Below are positions 43,429 through 51,822 of a DNA stretch of 64,000 nucleotides, one piece after another. Both the position numbers and the translations under genes were made by a program. Each line of letters starts with the position of its first letter. Position 1 is the stretch's first letter. Origin of the DNA: Thermoplasmata archaeon. Lineage in GTDB: Archaea > Thermoplasmatota > Thermoplasmata > Thermoplasmatales > Thermoplasmataceae. The stretch is from positions 1-64,000 of the forward strand of contig JAJZJZ010000003.1 of NCBI GenBank assembly GCA_021809755.1, given 5' to 3'. Under the pieces are notes generated by a model. It was given only the letters and a program-made list of their open reading frames with translations. It was not told the DNA's origin and searched no databases.

Positions 43429-44055
43429 TTATGAGAGCAAAATAACTCTACAAGGTGCAGCATCGGCAGATATATTCAACGGAAGTGCCACCATCATATA
43501 TTCCCCCGGTTCAACTTTTCTGAGGTCAAGAGCTTCTATTACTGTTATTCCTTGGCCAAGAAGTGTCCAGTGTGCATCTGGCTCCATGAAATTATATTCA
43601 TCAATGGACAGATAATCAATTCCGATTAGTTTTATGTCGCTATCCAAAATAACCTTTGCAGCCTCCTTTGATATAAAAGAAAAGTTTTCCCGAAAAGCTC
43701 CGGTATAGTTTTCTGTTGTCGTTTTAAACAAGACTCTTTCATAACCCTCGTGGGGAACATCTTCAGGCTCCACATTTTTTCCTTGGATTTGGACAACCTT
43801 AACTGGCCCAACAAGATTTGACATGGGAATCTCATCGAGTTTGAATCCATTTTCAATCATGTGGTATGGAGCATCTATATGAGTACCGGTGTGACTTCCC
43901 ATGGTGATTTTACTTATTTTGATGTATGGTTTAATATGATTCATAACCGGTTCAATCCTTAGAGGCGGATCTCCCGGGTAAATTGGAGTCAAATCATTCA
44001 GCTTCCAGGTAATATCCTGTATCTTTGAAAACTTCCATTTCGATCGATCAGTCAA
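43429..44055 (-). CDS. cyclase-family metal hydrolase (kynurenine-formamidase-like)
   Basis: A 208-residue member of the cyclase family (Pfam Cyclase). The metal-binding motif is SHTGTHIDAPYHM, with the usual YPGDPP opening and IDYLSID and HWTLLGQGI blocks. Members hydrolyse N-formylkynurenine or other amides, or act on cyclic polyketides; the archaeal substrate is unknown. It begins at a TTG only one base after the Nob1 stop and follows citrate synthase and Nob1, an operon that mixes metabolism and ribosome maturation. Confidence 0.82.
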   Translation of the reverse strand: MTDRSKWKFSKIQDITWKLNDLTPIYPGDPPLRIEPVMNHIKPYIKISKITMGSHTGTHIDAPYHMIENGFKLDEIPMSNLVGPVKVVQIQGKNVEPEDVPHEGYERVLFKTTTENYTGAFRENFSFISKEAAKVILDSDIKLIGIDYLSIDEYNFMEPDAHWTLLGQGITVIEALDLRKVEPGEYMMVALPLNISADAAPCRVILLS

Positions 44056-44056
44056 G

Positions 44057-44524
44057 TTAATCTACCTTCCTGTATCGAACCAGTTTATGCCCGCAAATTC
44101 TGCATTCCTTGAGGTTTTCCTCATAAACCTTTCTGCAACCCTTGCATCTAAAAGACCATTTAATTTCATTTTTTATTGGATCGATCCCACAAGGTTCAAA
44201 GGGAATGCCCATTTTTTTTGCAACGTTTTGGATTGAGTAGTCATTGGTTATTATTTTACCATTACTTTCAAGTGCAACTGCCAACACCTCAATGTCAGTT
44301 TCGCTGAGGTATTTGAGATCACCTGTGGTTTCAGCCTCTTCTCTTATTCTCATGACGCTGTTTTTTTGTGGATTAACCACCCTCAACATTTCCTCCTGAT
44401 CCTTTATGATCCTTGCGGGTTTTCCCCTTGCTATTTCCCATAACACCATTGATGGAACAATAATATTCTCTCCCAGAAGATTCACCGAGCCTGTAAGTAT
44501 TGCGGAGGTGTCAGGTACTATCAT
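44057..44524 (-). CDS. nob1: rRNA-maturation endonuclease Nob1
   Basis: A 155-residue archaeal Nob1: an N-terminal PIN nuclease and C-terminal zinc ribbon that cut the 3' end of 16S rRNA. PIN acids are seen in VPDTSAIL (D5), the Glu of WEIAR, SETDIEV and TNDYS. The zinc site is CKGC...CRICG with two CxxC pairs. The open frame continues upstream into the citrate synthase gene, but the ATG at 44524 gives the normal PIN start (MIVPDTSAIL) and leaves a 43-base gap. Genuine starts further up are not supported. Confidence 0.88.
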   Translation of the reverse strand: MIVPDTSAILTGSVNLLGENIIVPSMVLWEIARGKPARIIKDQEEMLRVVNPQKNSVMRIREEAETTGDLKYLSETDIEVLAVALESNGKIITNDYSIQNVAKKMGIPFEPCGIDPIKNEIKWSFRCKGCRKVYEENLKECRICGHKLVRYRKVD

Positions 44525-44567
44525 TTCTTTCCCATTTAATCCTTTTTGTCTATTCTCGTTTTCCAGT

Positions 44568-45725
44568 TTATTGCCTCTCCTGAATTGATATGTAAGATTT
44601 TGGTCCCTTTTCCCCAACATAGAGAGCTTTTGGTCTGAAAAGCTTGTTACTTTGAAGATATTCAAGTGATCTTGCAGTCCAGCCTGATATTCTTCCAAGA
44701 GCGAATATGGGCGTGAATATCTCAGGTGAAAGCCCCATAGAATAGTATATCATTCCCGAATAGAAGTCCACATTGGGAAAGATTCCCTTTTCTCCGAGCT
44801 TGTTTATCATGATTTCCTCTACCTTGTTTGCTGTTTCAAAAATGTTCTTCTTCTCTGATTTTTCTGATATATACGCTGCATATTTTTTTAGTATTTTTGC
44901 CCTTGGATCATATACCTTGTATACCCTGTGCCCAAATCCCATTATTTTCTCTTTTCTGGCAACCATGGCCTCAAGATATGGCCCTGCTCTATCGGGCGAA
45001 CCTATATCCATAATCATTTTCAATGCCCTTTCATTGGCTCCGCCATGAAGTGGTCCCTTAAGAGTGGAAATGGCTGAAGTTGTTGCAGAATAAATATCTG
45101 CAAGTGTGGAGATCGTAACCAAAGAAGAAAATGTGGAGGCGTTCATTCCATGATCGGCATGAAGCATTAAGGCAGTGTCCATTATCTTTGTCTCTACGGA
45201 ATCAGGATTTCTTCCAAGTGCATAGTAAAGAAAATTGCCTGCGTATGATAGTTCACTCTTTGTTTTAATGATGTCCTTCCCTTGAATGGTTCTATGAATT
45301 GCCCCTACAATTGCTGGCATTTTAGCTGTTATTGATATTGCGATCCTCCTCTGATTTTCAATGGAACTATCAGATTCTTGAGGATCATATGAGGCCAAAT
45401 TAGAAATTACTGTTCTGAGAGTCACCATAGGGTGGGTTTTCCTTCCGAATTTTTCAATAATTTCATATGTGCTTTCCGGAATCTCTGAATTGGCTTTCAT
45501 CTTTTCCAAATAATCGTTCATTTCCTTTCTGTTTGGAAGTTTTCCATAATTGAGAAGATATGATACCTCCTCATAATTTGAATTATCGCAAAGCGTTGTA
45601 ATATCATAGCCCCTATAAACCAGCCTGCCTTCCTGACCATCAACAAATCCAATTTCTGTTTCAGCAGCTATAACTCCTTCCAATCCTTTTGCATATGTAT
45701 TGTTTTGTCCGCTAGAACCTTCCAT
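44568..45725 (-). CDS. gltA: citrate synthase
   Basis: A 385-residue type I archaeal citrate synthase. The catalytic residues H227 (GPLHGGANE), H266 (GFGHRVY) and D320 (NVDFYSG) match H222, H262 and D317 of the well-studied Thermoplasma acidophilum enzyme in spacing, and the HADHGMNAS segment before them is kept. It condenses acetyl-CoA from beta-oxidation with oxaloacetate. Some relatives act as 2-methylcitrate synthase, which cannot be excluded. It is the first gene of an operon with nob1 and the cyclase gene. Confidence 0.95.
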   Translation of the reverse strand: MEGSSGQNNTYAKGLEGVIAAETEIGFVDGQEGRLVYRGYDITTLCDNSNYEEVSYLLNYGKLPNRKEMNDYLEKMKANSEIPESTYEIIEKFGRKTHPMVTLRTVISNLASYDPQESDSSIENQRRIAISITAKMPAIVGAIHRTIQGKDIIKTKSELSYAGNFLYYALGRNPDSVETKIMDTALMLHADHGMNASTFSSLVTISTLADIYSATTSAISTLKGPLHGGANERALKMIMDIGSPDRAGPYLEAMVARKEKIMGFGHRVYKVYDPRAKILKKYAAYISEKSEKKNIFETANKVEEIMINKLGEKGIFPNVDFYSGMIYYSMGLSPEIFTPIFALGRISGWTARSLEYLQSNKLFRPKALYVGEKGPKSYISIQERQ

Positions 45726-45794
45726 AAATAATCTCCCTTATCTCTAATTAAAAGATGATAATTAAACCTTGACCGAAATTATAAGGATGTTGCA

Positions 45795-47396
45795 TTAATT
45801 TTTCAGTAACTTCCATATGAGTTCTAATATGGGGGTACCTGACATACTTCTTGGAATAGATTCAACAATACGGATTTCACTTTCCCTTATGAATCTGGGG
45901 AACCAGAATTCTAGAATATCAGAAATACCGGATTTGGCGATTTTGGAAGTTCCATTTTCAATAAGGAGTATGTTGGACCTTTCGATTCCTTTCTCGTTTG
46001 TAATTAGAACTGCCCCTTTTAATTTGACCTCCAATATTAACTGAGATTCTACCTCCGTGGATAGATCATTTGTGTATATTTCTGAGCCATCTGATTCGAA
46101 TATTTCTTCCTCAAATTCTATGCGATCCGAATTGAGCTTTCCATGAATCATAAGCCTATTCTGATCCTGAGGAACTTCTTCATTTACTTCCATAGTTTGT
46201 AAAAATCCACACACCTGCTTTCCTGATATGGCAATCTGGTTAGCTTCACTATTTGCTCCGATTGGCTCGCCTGTTAGTCCATAAAACAGCGCTCCATCTG
46301 AGAGTGGTTGTGAACTTATATCAACCGATTCCAAGGCTGATATGGGCGTGCTTATCCTTTCATTAAACTTTATTCTGGTAACCCTTGTTTTGAGTCTAGA
46401 GAAAATCTCAGAAATCATAGCATTGTTCCTGTGCGATTGTATAACAACCAAATGTTCCGGTTTATACTTTCTAGAATATTTCATAAGGTTGACAATGTTC
46501 TCCTTAACATAGTTCTCCAATATTATGACCTCGGGTTGAAACCATTTTACGAGCTTTGCAATTCCATTATGACTCTCTAACGAATCAAAAATTATGCAAT
46601 TACCGTTCAATAAAGGATATAAAATGCTTGTCACTATTGCTGGCGTGGAATATGTTTCACATTCAATAAGAAATTTCTTCTTTCCGTTACTATTTTTGAA
46701 AAGATTCTCTTCGTTTTTTATGGCGTTCATGATGTTAAAATATGTAAATCTGGCAATGCCACTCTTTTTGTCCTTGAAGTTTACAACTCTCTCAATAAAT
46801 ATATCTGTTATTGGATCTATGGTTTCCTGCCCAGTTATTTCAGCATAACAAAGGCTCTCGAAAATATTTGAATCCCCTCTGGCTCTCTGATTCATTATCT
46901 CAGGTGATCTTATTCCAAATTCCTTTCTGTTTCTCGGTGTTAAAAATTCGATGCTTGAAACGCCTATCTTGAAAATTTCTGAAGATATATTTTTTCCATA
47001 ATGATTTAGAAAGCCTTCAGGAGCAATGACGCCAGATGGACTTACTCTGGAAAGAACTTCTAGAAAGCTTTTCTCCGAAAGGTACGGTTCCAGTGGTATT
47101 GCCACTGTTCCGATCCTTGACATTGAAAGGAGTGCTATGGTATAGGGGAGTCCTGGTGGCAGTGTTATTAAAACCTTATCACCCTTCTTAATCGAGAAGA
47201 GTTTTTTGATTCCAGACGAAAATGATTCAACAAAGCTGAGAAGTTTTGAATAGCTATAGACCTGACCACCAAAGATAACGGCGGCATCGCTAGGCTTTCT
47301 TAAACTCGTCGCCCTGAATCCATTAAAATAGTCTTCTTCTGCATCTTCTGTTAATCTATTTTCATTTGGTTCAGACTGAACTGTTTTTTCTACCAA
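45795..47396 (-). CDS. degenerate AMP-forming acyl-CoA synthetase-like protein, probably inactive
   Basis: A 533-residue protein recognisable as ANL (AMP-dependent synthetase) superfamily by its N-terminal half: PSDAAVIFGGQVYSYSKLL, KKGDKVLITLPPGLPYTIALL (split at the second PP) and RIGTVAIPLEPYL. The functional motifs are lost. Where the phosphate loop TSGTTGxPKG should be (about residues 200-216) there is NFKDKKSGIARFTYFN, and the final SGKI(L)R-type lysine motif has become MSGTPILELIWK, with Thr for the catalytic Lys. The rest is intact and without stops, so it is a maintained gene, not random decay. It may be a pseudoenzyme or have a new reaction. TTG start at 47396; it lies 69 bases upstream of the citrate synthase start, on the same strand. 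Confidence 0.65.
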   Translation of the reverse strand: MVEKTVQSEPNENRLTEDAEEDYFNGFRATSLRKPSDAAVIFGGQVYSYSKLLSFVESFSSGIKKLFSIKKGDKVLITLPPGLPYTIALLSMSRIGTVAIPLEPYLSEKSFLEVLSRVSPSGVIAPEGFLNHYGKNISSEIFKIGVSSIEFLTPRNRKEFGIRSPEIMNQRARGDSNIFESLCYAEITGQETIDPITDIFIERVVNFKDKKSGIARFTYFNIMNAIKNEENLFKNSNGKKKFLIECETYSTPAIVTSILYPLLNGNCIIFDSLESHNGIAKLVKWFQPEVIILENYVKENIVNLMKYSRKYKPEHLVVIQSHRNNAMISEIFSRLKTRVTRIKFNERISTPISALESVDISSQPLSDGALFYGLTGEPIGANSEANQIAISGKQVCGFLQTMEVNEEVPQDQNRLMIHGKLNSDRIEFEEEIFESDGSEIYTNDLSTEVESQLILEVKLKGAVLITNEKGIERSNILLIENGTSKIAKSGISDILEFWFPRFIRESEIRIVESIPRSMSGTPILELIWKLLKN

Positions 47397-47428
47397 TAAT
47401 GTTCAAATATCAAACTGCTTAAAACACT

Positions 47429-48847
47429 TTACATTTCTTTAATTTTAGATTTTACCTTCTCCATCTCCATAAAGACCTCAGGCAATTCTTTTACCATATC
47501 ATCTATGCCAAACCATACTTTTTGTCGGTTCATGCATCTTTCCGCTGCCCTTTTGTTGATAAAGGATGCCATTGACGAAGCTCTAAAGATTGAGACTTTC
47601 CTGCTTATCAACCCGGAAAGTAATCCGGCCAGCAGGTCCCCGGTTCCTCCCATTGTCATTCTTGCATTTCCCCCGTTTCCGAATATGGTGGTTGTCCCAT
47701 CTGTAATTATATCCGTTTGCCCCTTGAGAAATATTGTTATTCCTAGCTTTCTTGCCGCTGTTTTTGCATTTTCCAGTGTTGGATCTGTTCCGGTTAGTTT
47801 TTTAAATTCACCTTTGTGAGGTGTTATAACAATCTCTTTACCCATTAATCCTTTACCTTGTTTCCCTATTATGTTGATAGCTGAGGCATCCAGCACAATC
47901 GGGACATTTACTGCCTCTAGGATTTTTTCCATAGTGGAAATTTCGTAATCACTCTCTCCCATACCGGGTCCCATCAGGATGCAGTCATATTTCAGTAGTT
48001 CTTCCATAAAATTTTCGTTTTCCTCGCAATTTTCAAGCATTGTAGTGTGAACTTGCGAACCAATTACTGAATAATTTCTACTGTTTGAAAATATCTTTAC
48101 GAGATCTGGAGAACAGGAATGCGCTCCCATTGCTGCTATCAATGCAGAACCATGAAATTTCCAACCTGCAACTATGGCCAGCTTTCCGTTCATACCTTTA
48201 TGGGAATCCTTCTCAGCAAATGGAAAAAATAGAATGTCGCCGGGTCCAGATTCATATACTAATTTTTCATCAATGCCAATATTCTTTGTTATAATATCGC
48301 CACTATTTTGAGAATCCATTGCGTTTTTTACAAATGTGAAAGTCACCGTTTTTGTCGGTTTAACTGCAATTGATGACCCGATTCCAGATGGCACATCAAC
48401 AGATAGTATGGGCTTTTTCGAATTGTTAATTTTTATTATTGCAGATGCCAGTGGTTCTTTGATTTCTCCATGAAAACCTGTCCCAAAAATTGCGTCAACG
48501 ATGAGATCAGCCTTTGAAAGAACTGAATCCAGATCTTGAATACCATATATCTTCAATTTCCATTGAGAAATCAAATTTTTGATGAATGACGATTTAATAT
48601 GATCTAAAGCACCGGTAAATACAAGTGTGACATTATTCTCCAATTGCAATATTCTGGCTGCGGCTATCCCGTCTCCTCCATTATTACCGTTGCCACATAC
48701 AATAGTTATATTCAGCTTATTTCCATATAATTCTGTTATTGTTTCTGCAATGGCCGCACCTGCATTTTCCATTAGAGCGTTGATGTTTCCCTCTCTGTAA
48801 AAATAATTAATGTCCAGTCTGGTTGAATCTATCATCTCTGTAAACAT
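47429..48847 (-). CDS. nnr: bifunctional NAD(P)H-hydrate epimerase / ADP-dependent dehydratase
   Basis: A 472-residue fused repair enzyme (YjeF_N plus carbohydrate-kinase-like domain) that restores damaged NAD(P)HX. N-terminal epimerase: NAGAAIAE, GNGNNGGDGIAAARIL and VDAIFGTGFHGE. C-terminal dehydratase (from about 215): GPGMGES, VLDASAINI, TPHKGEF, LKGQTDIITDG and the ATP/ADP-site GGTGDLLAGLL. Fusion in this order is usual in bacteria and archaea. ATG at 48847 with an alternative four codons on (MIDSTRLD). It is the gene upstream of the ANL-like protein on the same strand (32-base gap). Confidence 0.92.
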   Translation of the reverse strand: MFTEMIDSTRLDINYFYREGNINALMENAGAAIAETITELYGNKLNITIVCGNGNNGGDGIAAARILQLENNVTLVFTGALDHIKSSFIKNLISQWKLKIYGIQDLDSVLSKADLIVDAIFGTGFHGEIKEPLASAIIKINNSKKPILSVDVPSGIGSSIAVKPTKTVTFTFVKNAMDSQNSGDIITKNIGIDEKLVYESGPGDILFFPFAEKDSHKGMNGKLAIVAGWKFHGSALIAAMGAHSCSPDLVKIFSNSRNYSVIGSQVHTTMLENCEENENFMEELLKYDCILMGPGMGESDYEISTMEKILEAVNVPIVLDASAINIIGKQGKGLMGKEIVITPHKGEFKKLTGTDPTLENAKTAARKLGITIFLKGQTDIITDGTTTIFGNGGNARMTMGGTGDLLAGLLSGLISRKVSIFRASSMASFINKRAAERCMNRQKVWFGIDDMVKELPEVFMEMEKVKSKIKEM

Positions 48848-49037
48848 AGATATGATATAACTTCTGGAAATAAGAATGATGCCTTTATTAGGCCTATGCT
48901 TTTGTTATTTGAGATAGATTAGTTAACCGGTGTTCATTATTCAGAATTTTAATTTTATGCAAAAAATCCCCTCATTTTTTATAGACTGAAACCTTCGGCT
49001 AACTCTATGAGACCTCTAAATAACGTTTAAATATAGT

Positions 49038-49053
49038 GTAAGGATTTCCTTAC
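49038..49053. promoter_or_regulatory. palindromic operator at the start of the ZIP transporter gene
   Basis: GTAAGGA-TT-TCCTTAC has perfect 7-base arms about a 2-base centre and ends one base before the ATG at 49055. A TATA-like tttaaatata box lies just upstream (about 49026-49035), so the palindrome covers the start of transcription, where a repressor would block RNA polymerase. A metal-dependent DtxR/MntR-type repressor is the natural candidate; that is inference. Confidence 0.7.
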
Positions 49054-49054
49054 A

Positions 49055-49807
49055 ATGTATAAACTGCTTATAACACTCATTTTATCTGCAATAATGGGCT
49101 TTTCAATCTTTTTTACATTTCCAATCATAATGGCAAAAAACCTTGCTGAAAAGAAGGTTAGAGTCTTAAGCTCCATTGCCATTGGAATCCTCATATTTCT
49201 CATTGCAGATGTATTTTCGGATGCTTCAACTATCCTATATGGTAATTCTTCTAATGGAGGTTACATATCATCTCCATTTTATGATTTAGTGTTTTTTGTA
49301 TCTCTTGCAGTTGGATTTTTTGTCATATTTATTGCTGAGGGTAATGGAAAGAGACAATCGTCCAAATTAAGATTATCATTTTTTATTGCTTTGGGGATAG
49401 GTTTTCAGAACTTAACTGAAGGAATGGTTTTTGGCGCTGACAATATTTCCATTGGTCTTGTAGGCATAACGCTGGTTATTCTGGTCGGTTTCATTCTTCA
49501 GAATATTACGGAGGGTTTTCCCATTGCATCTCCATTCCTTGGAGAAAAGAAAAAAAACGGCAAAGCAATCCTTGGTTTGCTTTTCATTGGTGGATTTCCC
49601 ACTATTCTTGGTGGAGGGATAGGTTACTTTTATAATTCAAATGCGTTTGATCTTGTGTTTGATGGTTTAGCCATTGGAGCAATGTTTTATGTTATCATTC
49701 CAATTCTTAAACACCTGCTCAAAGATCAGGACTCTTCAATGACCAGAATCATTTATCTTGGTTCGTTCACTGGCTTTCTCATAGGGTTCCTTGTGAATTT
49801 GATATGA
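49055..49807 (+). CDS. ZIP-family metal transporter
   Basis: A 250-residue, about eight-helix ZIP transporter for import of divalent metals such as Zn, Fe or Mn. The two metal-site helices carry QNLTEGMVFGADN and QNITEGFPIASP; in the usual ZIP motif these are HN-PEG and HE-PHE-like, so here both His are Gln and both keep N-TEG, giving a hard-ligand site with Asn, Glu and Asp. No His-rich loop exists. The ATG immediately follows a 16-base palindrome, suggesting tight metal-responsive repression and a leaderless mRNA. Monocistronic. Confidence 0.83.
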   Translation: MYKLLITLILSAIMGFSIFFTFPIIMAKNLAEKKVRVLSSIAIGILIFLIADVFSDASTILYGNSSNGGYISSPFYDLVFFVSLAVGFFVIFIAEGNGKRQSSKLRLSFFIALGIGFQNLTEGMVFGADNISIGLVGITLVILVGFILQNITEGFPIASPFLGEKKKNGKAILGLLFIGGFPTILGGGIGYFYNSNAFDLVFDGLAIGAMFYVIIPILKHLLKDQDSSMTRIIYLGSFTGFLIGFLVNLI

Positions 49808-49962
49808 TCAAAATAATGGCCTCAAGATGCACTGCTTACTTTTATAGTAAAGGATTGCCCCTTAGACTATGGTAACATTCTGTCCATAATTTTTATAATT
49901 TCATATGTTTTTTTGTCGTTGACATTAGATAAGTGCATATATTGGAATGATCATACCAGTTT

Positions 49963-51297
49963 ATGGAAGATCAGGTAAAGGTAGAGTTGGAAAGGCTAAA
50001 GAAGGCTGATGTGGAGTTTCTGCAGCTTCAGTTTACGGATATTGTAGGTACCGTGAAAACACTCACTGTACCCAAAAATCGTTTTGAAGATGCTTTAAAT
50101 GAAGGTGTTGTCTTTGATGGAAGTTCTGTGGCCGGTTATGCCCAGATAGAAGAGTCAGATATGAGGGCTGTACCTGAGTTTTCGACATTCGCAGTTCTTC
50201 CATATTCAGGTCAGACAGGTAAGCTTGCGAGATATATTTGCAATGCCTATTCTCCAGACGGGAAGAGATTTCAGGGTGATCCGAGATTTGTCCTTGAAAG
50301 ACTTTTAAAAAAGCTCTGGGACCAAGGGCAGGAATTTTTTGTTGGTCCGGAATTTGAATTCTTCCTTTTCAAAAGAGATTCGGGTGGAAATCCAACCAGT
50401 GAACCCAGTGACTTTGGCGGATACTTTGATAATACCCCCATGGATTTGTCCAGTGAGGTTAGGCAGGAGATTCTTACTGATATGCGAACTCTTGGATTCG
50501 AACCTGAAGCAGCCCATCATGAGGTTGCCTATGGTCAACAGGAAATTGATCTCAGATATGCTCCAGCACTTCTAATGGCAGACAGAATTTCCATACTAAA
50601 AAGCATAATTAAAAATGTGGCACAGAGCCATGGTCTATATGCATCTTTTATGCCCAAACCTCTCAATGGCGTGAATGGATCAGGGATGCATATACATCAG
50701 AGCATAATGCTGAAAGATCAAAAGAAGAATCTTTTCTACGAGGAAAAGGAAAAGTTTGGAATGAGCAAAATGATGCGAAATTATCTCTCCGGAATATTGC
50801 AGAATGTTTCACAGGGCTCTGCTGTTTTAGCATCATGGGTCAATTCTTATAAGAGATTAATACCAGGATATGAAGCCCCGGTTTATATTTCATGGGCAAA
50901 CAAAAACAGAACTGCTCTGGTGAGAATACCTGCAGGGGAAGGGATGAGAAAAAGGATGGAACTTCGATGCCCTGATCCTGCGGGAAATCCGTATTTACAG
51001 TTTGCCACCATACTTGGCATGGGCCTTGACGGTATAAAAAAAGGATTGGAGCCTCCAGAGCCAGTTGAAAAAGATATATTCCATATGACAGCGGAAGAAA
51101 GGAAGAAGATTGGCGTTTATGCCATGCCGGAAAGCCTTGGCGAAGCACTGCATCATATGAGGGAGAGTAAGCTGATGAGGGAGATTCTTGGAGACCATGT
51201 ATACGAGAATTTTCTTACTGTAAAGCAGAAAGAGTGGGACGCCTTCCGATCACATGTTATGGAATGGGAAGTCAAGAGATATCTCCCCATTCTGTGA
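49963..51297 (+). CDS. glnA: glutamine synthetase, type I
   Basis: A 444-residue GSI enzyme forming glutamine from glutamate, ammonia and ATP. The family blocks FDGSSVAGYAQIEESDM, GPEFEFFLF, GSGMHIHQS and the Glu-flap NRTALVRIP are present. Length is that of the GSI-alpha type, and the adenylylation Tyr region (NLYDLP in GSI-beta) reads DIFHMTAEE, so covalent control is not expected; feedback or PII-type control is likelier. It is followed after 7 bases by the tsr3 gene. A TATA-like element lies around 49930-49945. Confidence 0.95.
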   Translation: MEDQVKVELERLKKADVEFLQLQFTDIVGTVKTLTVPKNRFEDALNEGVVFDGSSVAGYAQIEESDMRAVPEFSTFAVLPYSGQTGKLARYICNAYSPDGKRFQGDPRFVLERLLKKLWDQGQEFFVGPEFEFFLFKRDSGGNPTSEPSDFGGYFDNTPMDLSSEVRQEILTDMRTLGFEPEAAHHEVAYGQQEIDLRYAPALLMADRISILKSIIKNVAQSHGLYASFMPKPLNGVNGSGMHIHQSIMLKDQKKNLFYEEKEKFGMSKMMRNYLSGILQNVSQGSAVLASWVNSYKRLIPGYEAPVYISWANKNRTALVRIPAGEGMRKRMELRCPDPAGNPYLQFATILGMGLDGIKKGLEPPEPVEKDIFHMTAEERKKIGVYAMPESLGEALHHMRESKLMREILGDHVYENFLTVKQKEWDAFRSHVMEWEVKRYLPIL

Positions 51298-51304
51298 TGA
51301 CATA

Positions 51305-51817
51305 ATGCCAATGGAAAATAAAGACCCACAAATATTTTTCATCTACCTTTATCAGGATGATCCAAAAAAATCAACTATGAAAAAACTTGAAAGATTCAAT
51401 TTGGCGAGGAGAATAGACCGGGGAAAGGCATCAAGATCTATGGTCCTCACTGTATCATCTTCTCAATATCTTATGAGTTCTGATCGAAATCTGATTCTTG
51501 AGAGAGGAATCACTGCAATTGAGGGTTCGTGGAAACAAAATGATCTTATGGCAGGAACAAAATTCAGATACGGTAGGATTCTCCCACCTCTTCTTGCCTC
51601 AAATCCTGTAAATTATGGGAAATGGAATCTACTTTCTTCTGTGGAAGCTGTAAGTGCTGCTCTTATTATTACCGGATTCAGGGAACTTGCCGAACAAATA
51701 ATCTCTAAGTTTTCATGGGGGCATTCATTTATCTCACTCAATATGGAGATTCTGGAAGAATATGCTAAATGCAAATCAGAGGAAGATATAAGGAAAGTTA
51801 TCGACTCTATTGCCTAA
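51305..51817 (+). CDS. tsr3: rRNA aminocarboxypropyltransferase Tsr3
   Basis: A 170-residue member of the DUF367/Tsr3 family, which moves the 3-amino-3-carboxypropyl group of SAM to a hypermodified uridine of small-subunit rRNA. Signs are DDPKKSTMKKLERFNLAR (CDPKKCTG-KLA in relatives; the two Cys are Asp/Ser here), IEGSWKQND, LPPLLASNPVNYGKWNLLSSVEA split after NYG, and FSWGHSFISLN. ATG at 51305 or the second Met at 51311 starts it; longer frames overlap glnA. Probably co-transcribed with glnA. It joins Nob1 in this window as a ribosome-maturation factor. Confidence 0.9.
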   Translation: MPMENKDPQIFFIYLYQDDPKKSTMKKLERFNLARRIDRGKASRSMVLTVSSSQYLMSSDRNLILERGITAIEGSWKQNDLMAGTKFRYGRILPPLLASNPVNYGKWNLLSSVEAVSAALIITGFRELAEQIISKFSWGHSFISLNMEILEEYAKCKSEEDIRKVIDSIA

Positions 51818-51822
51818 TTTCC

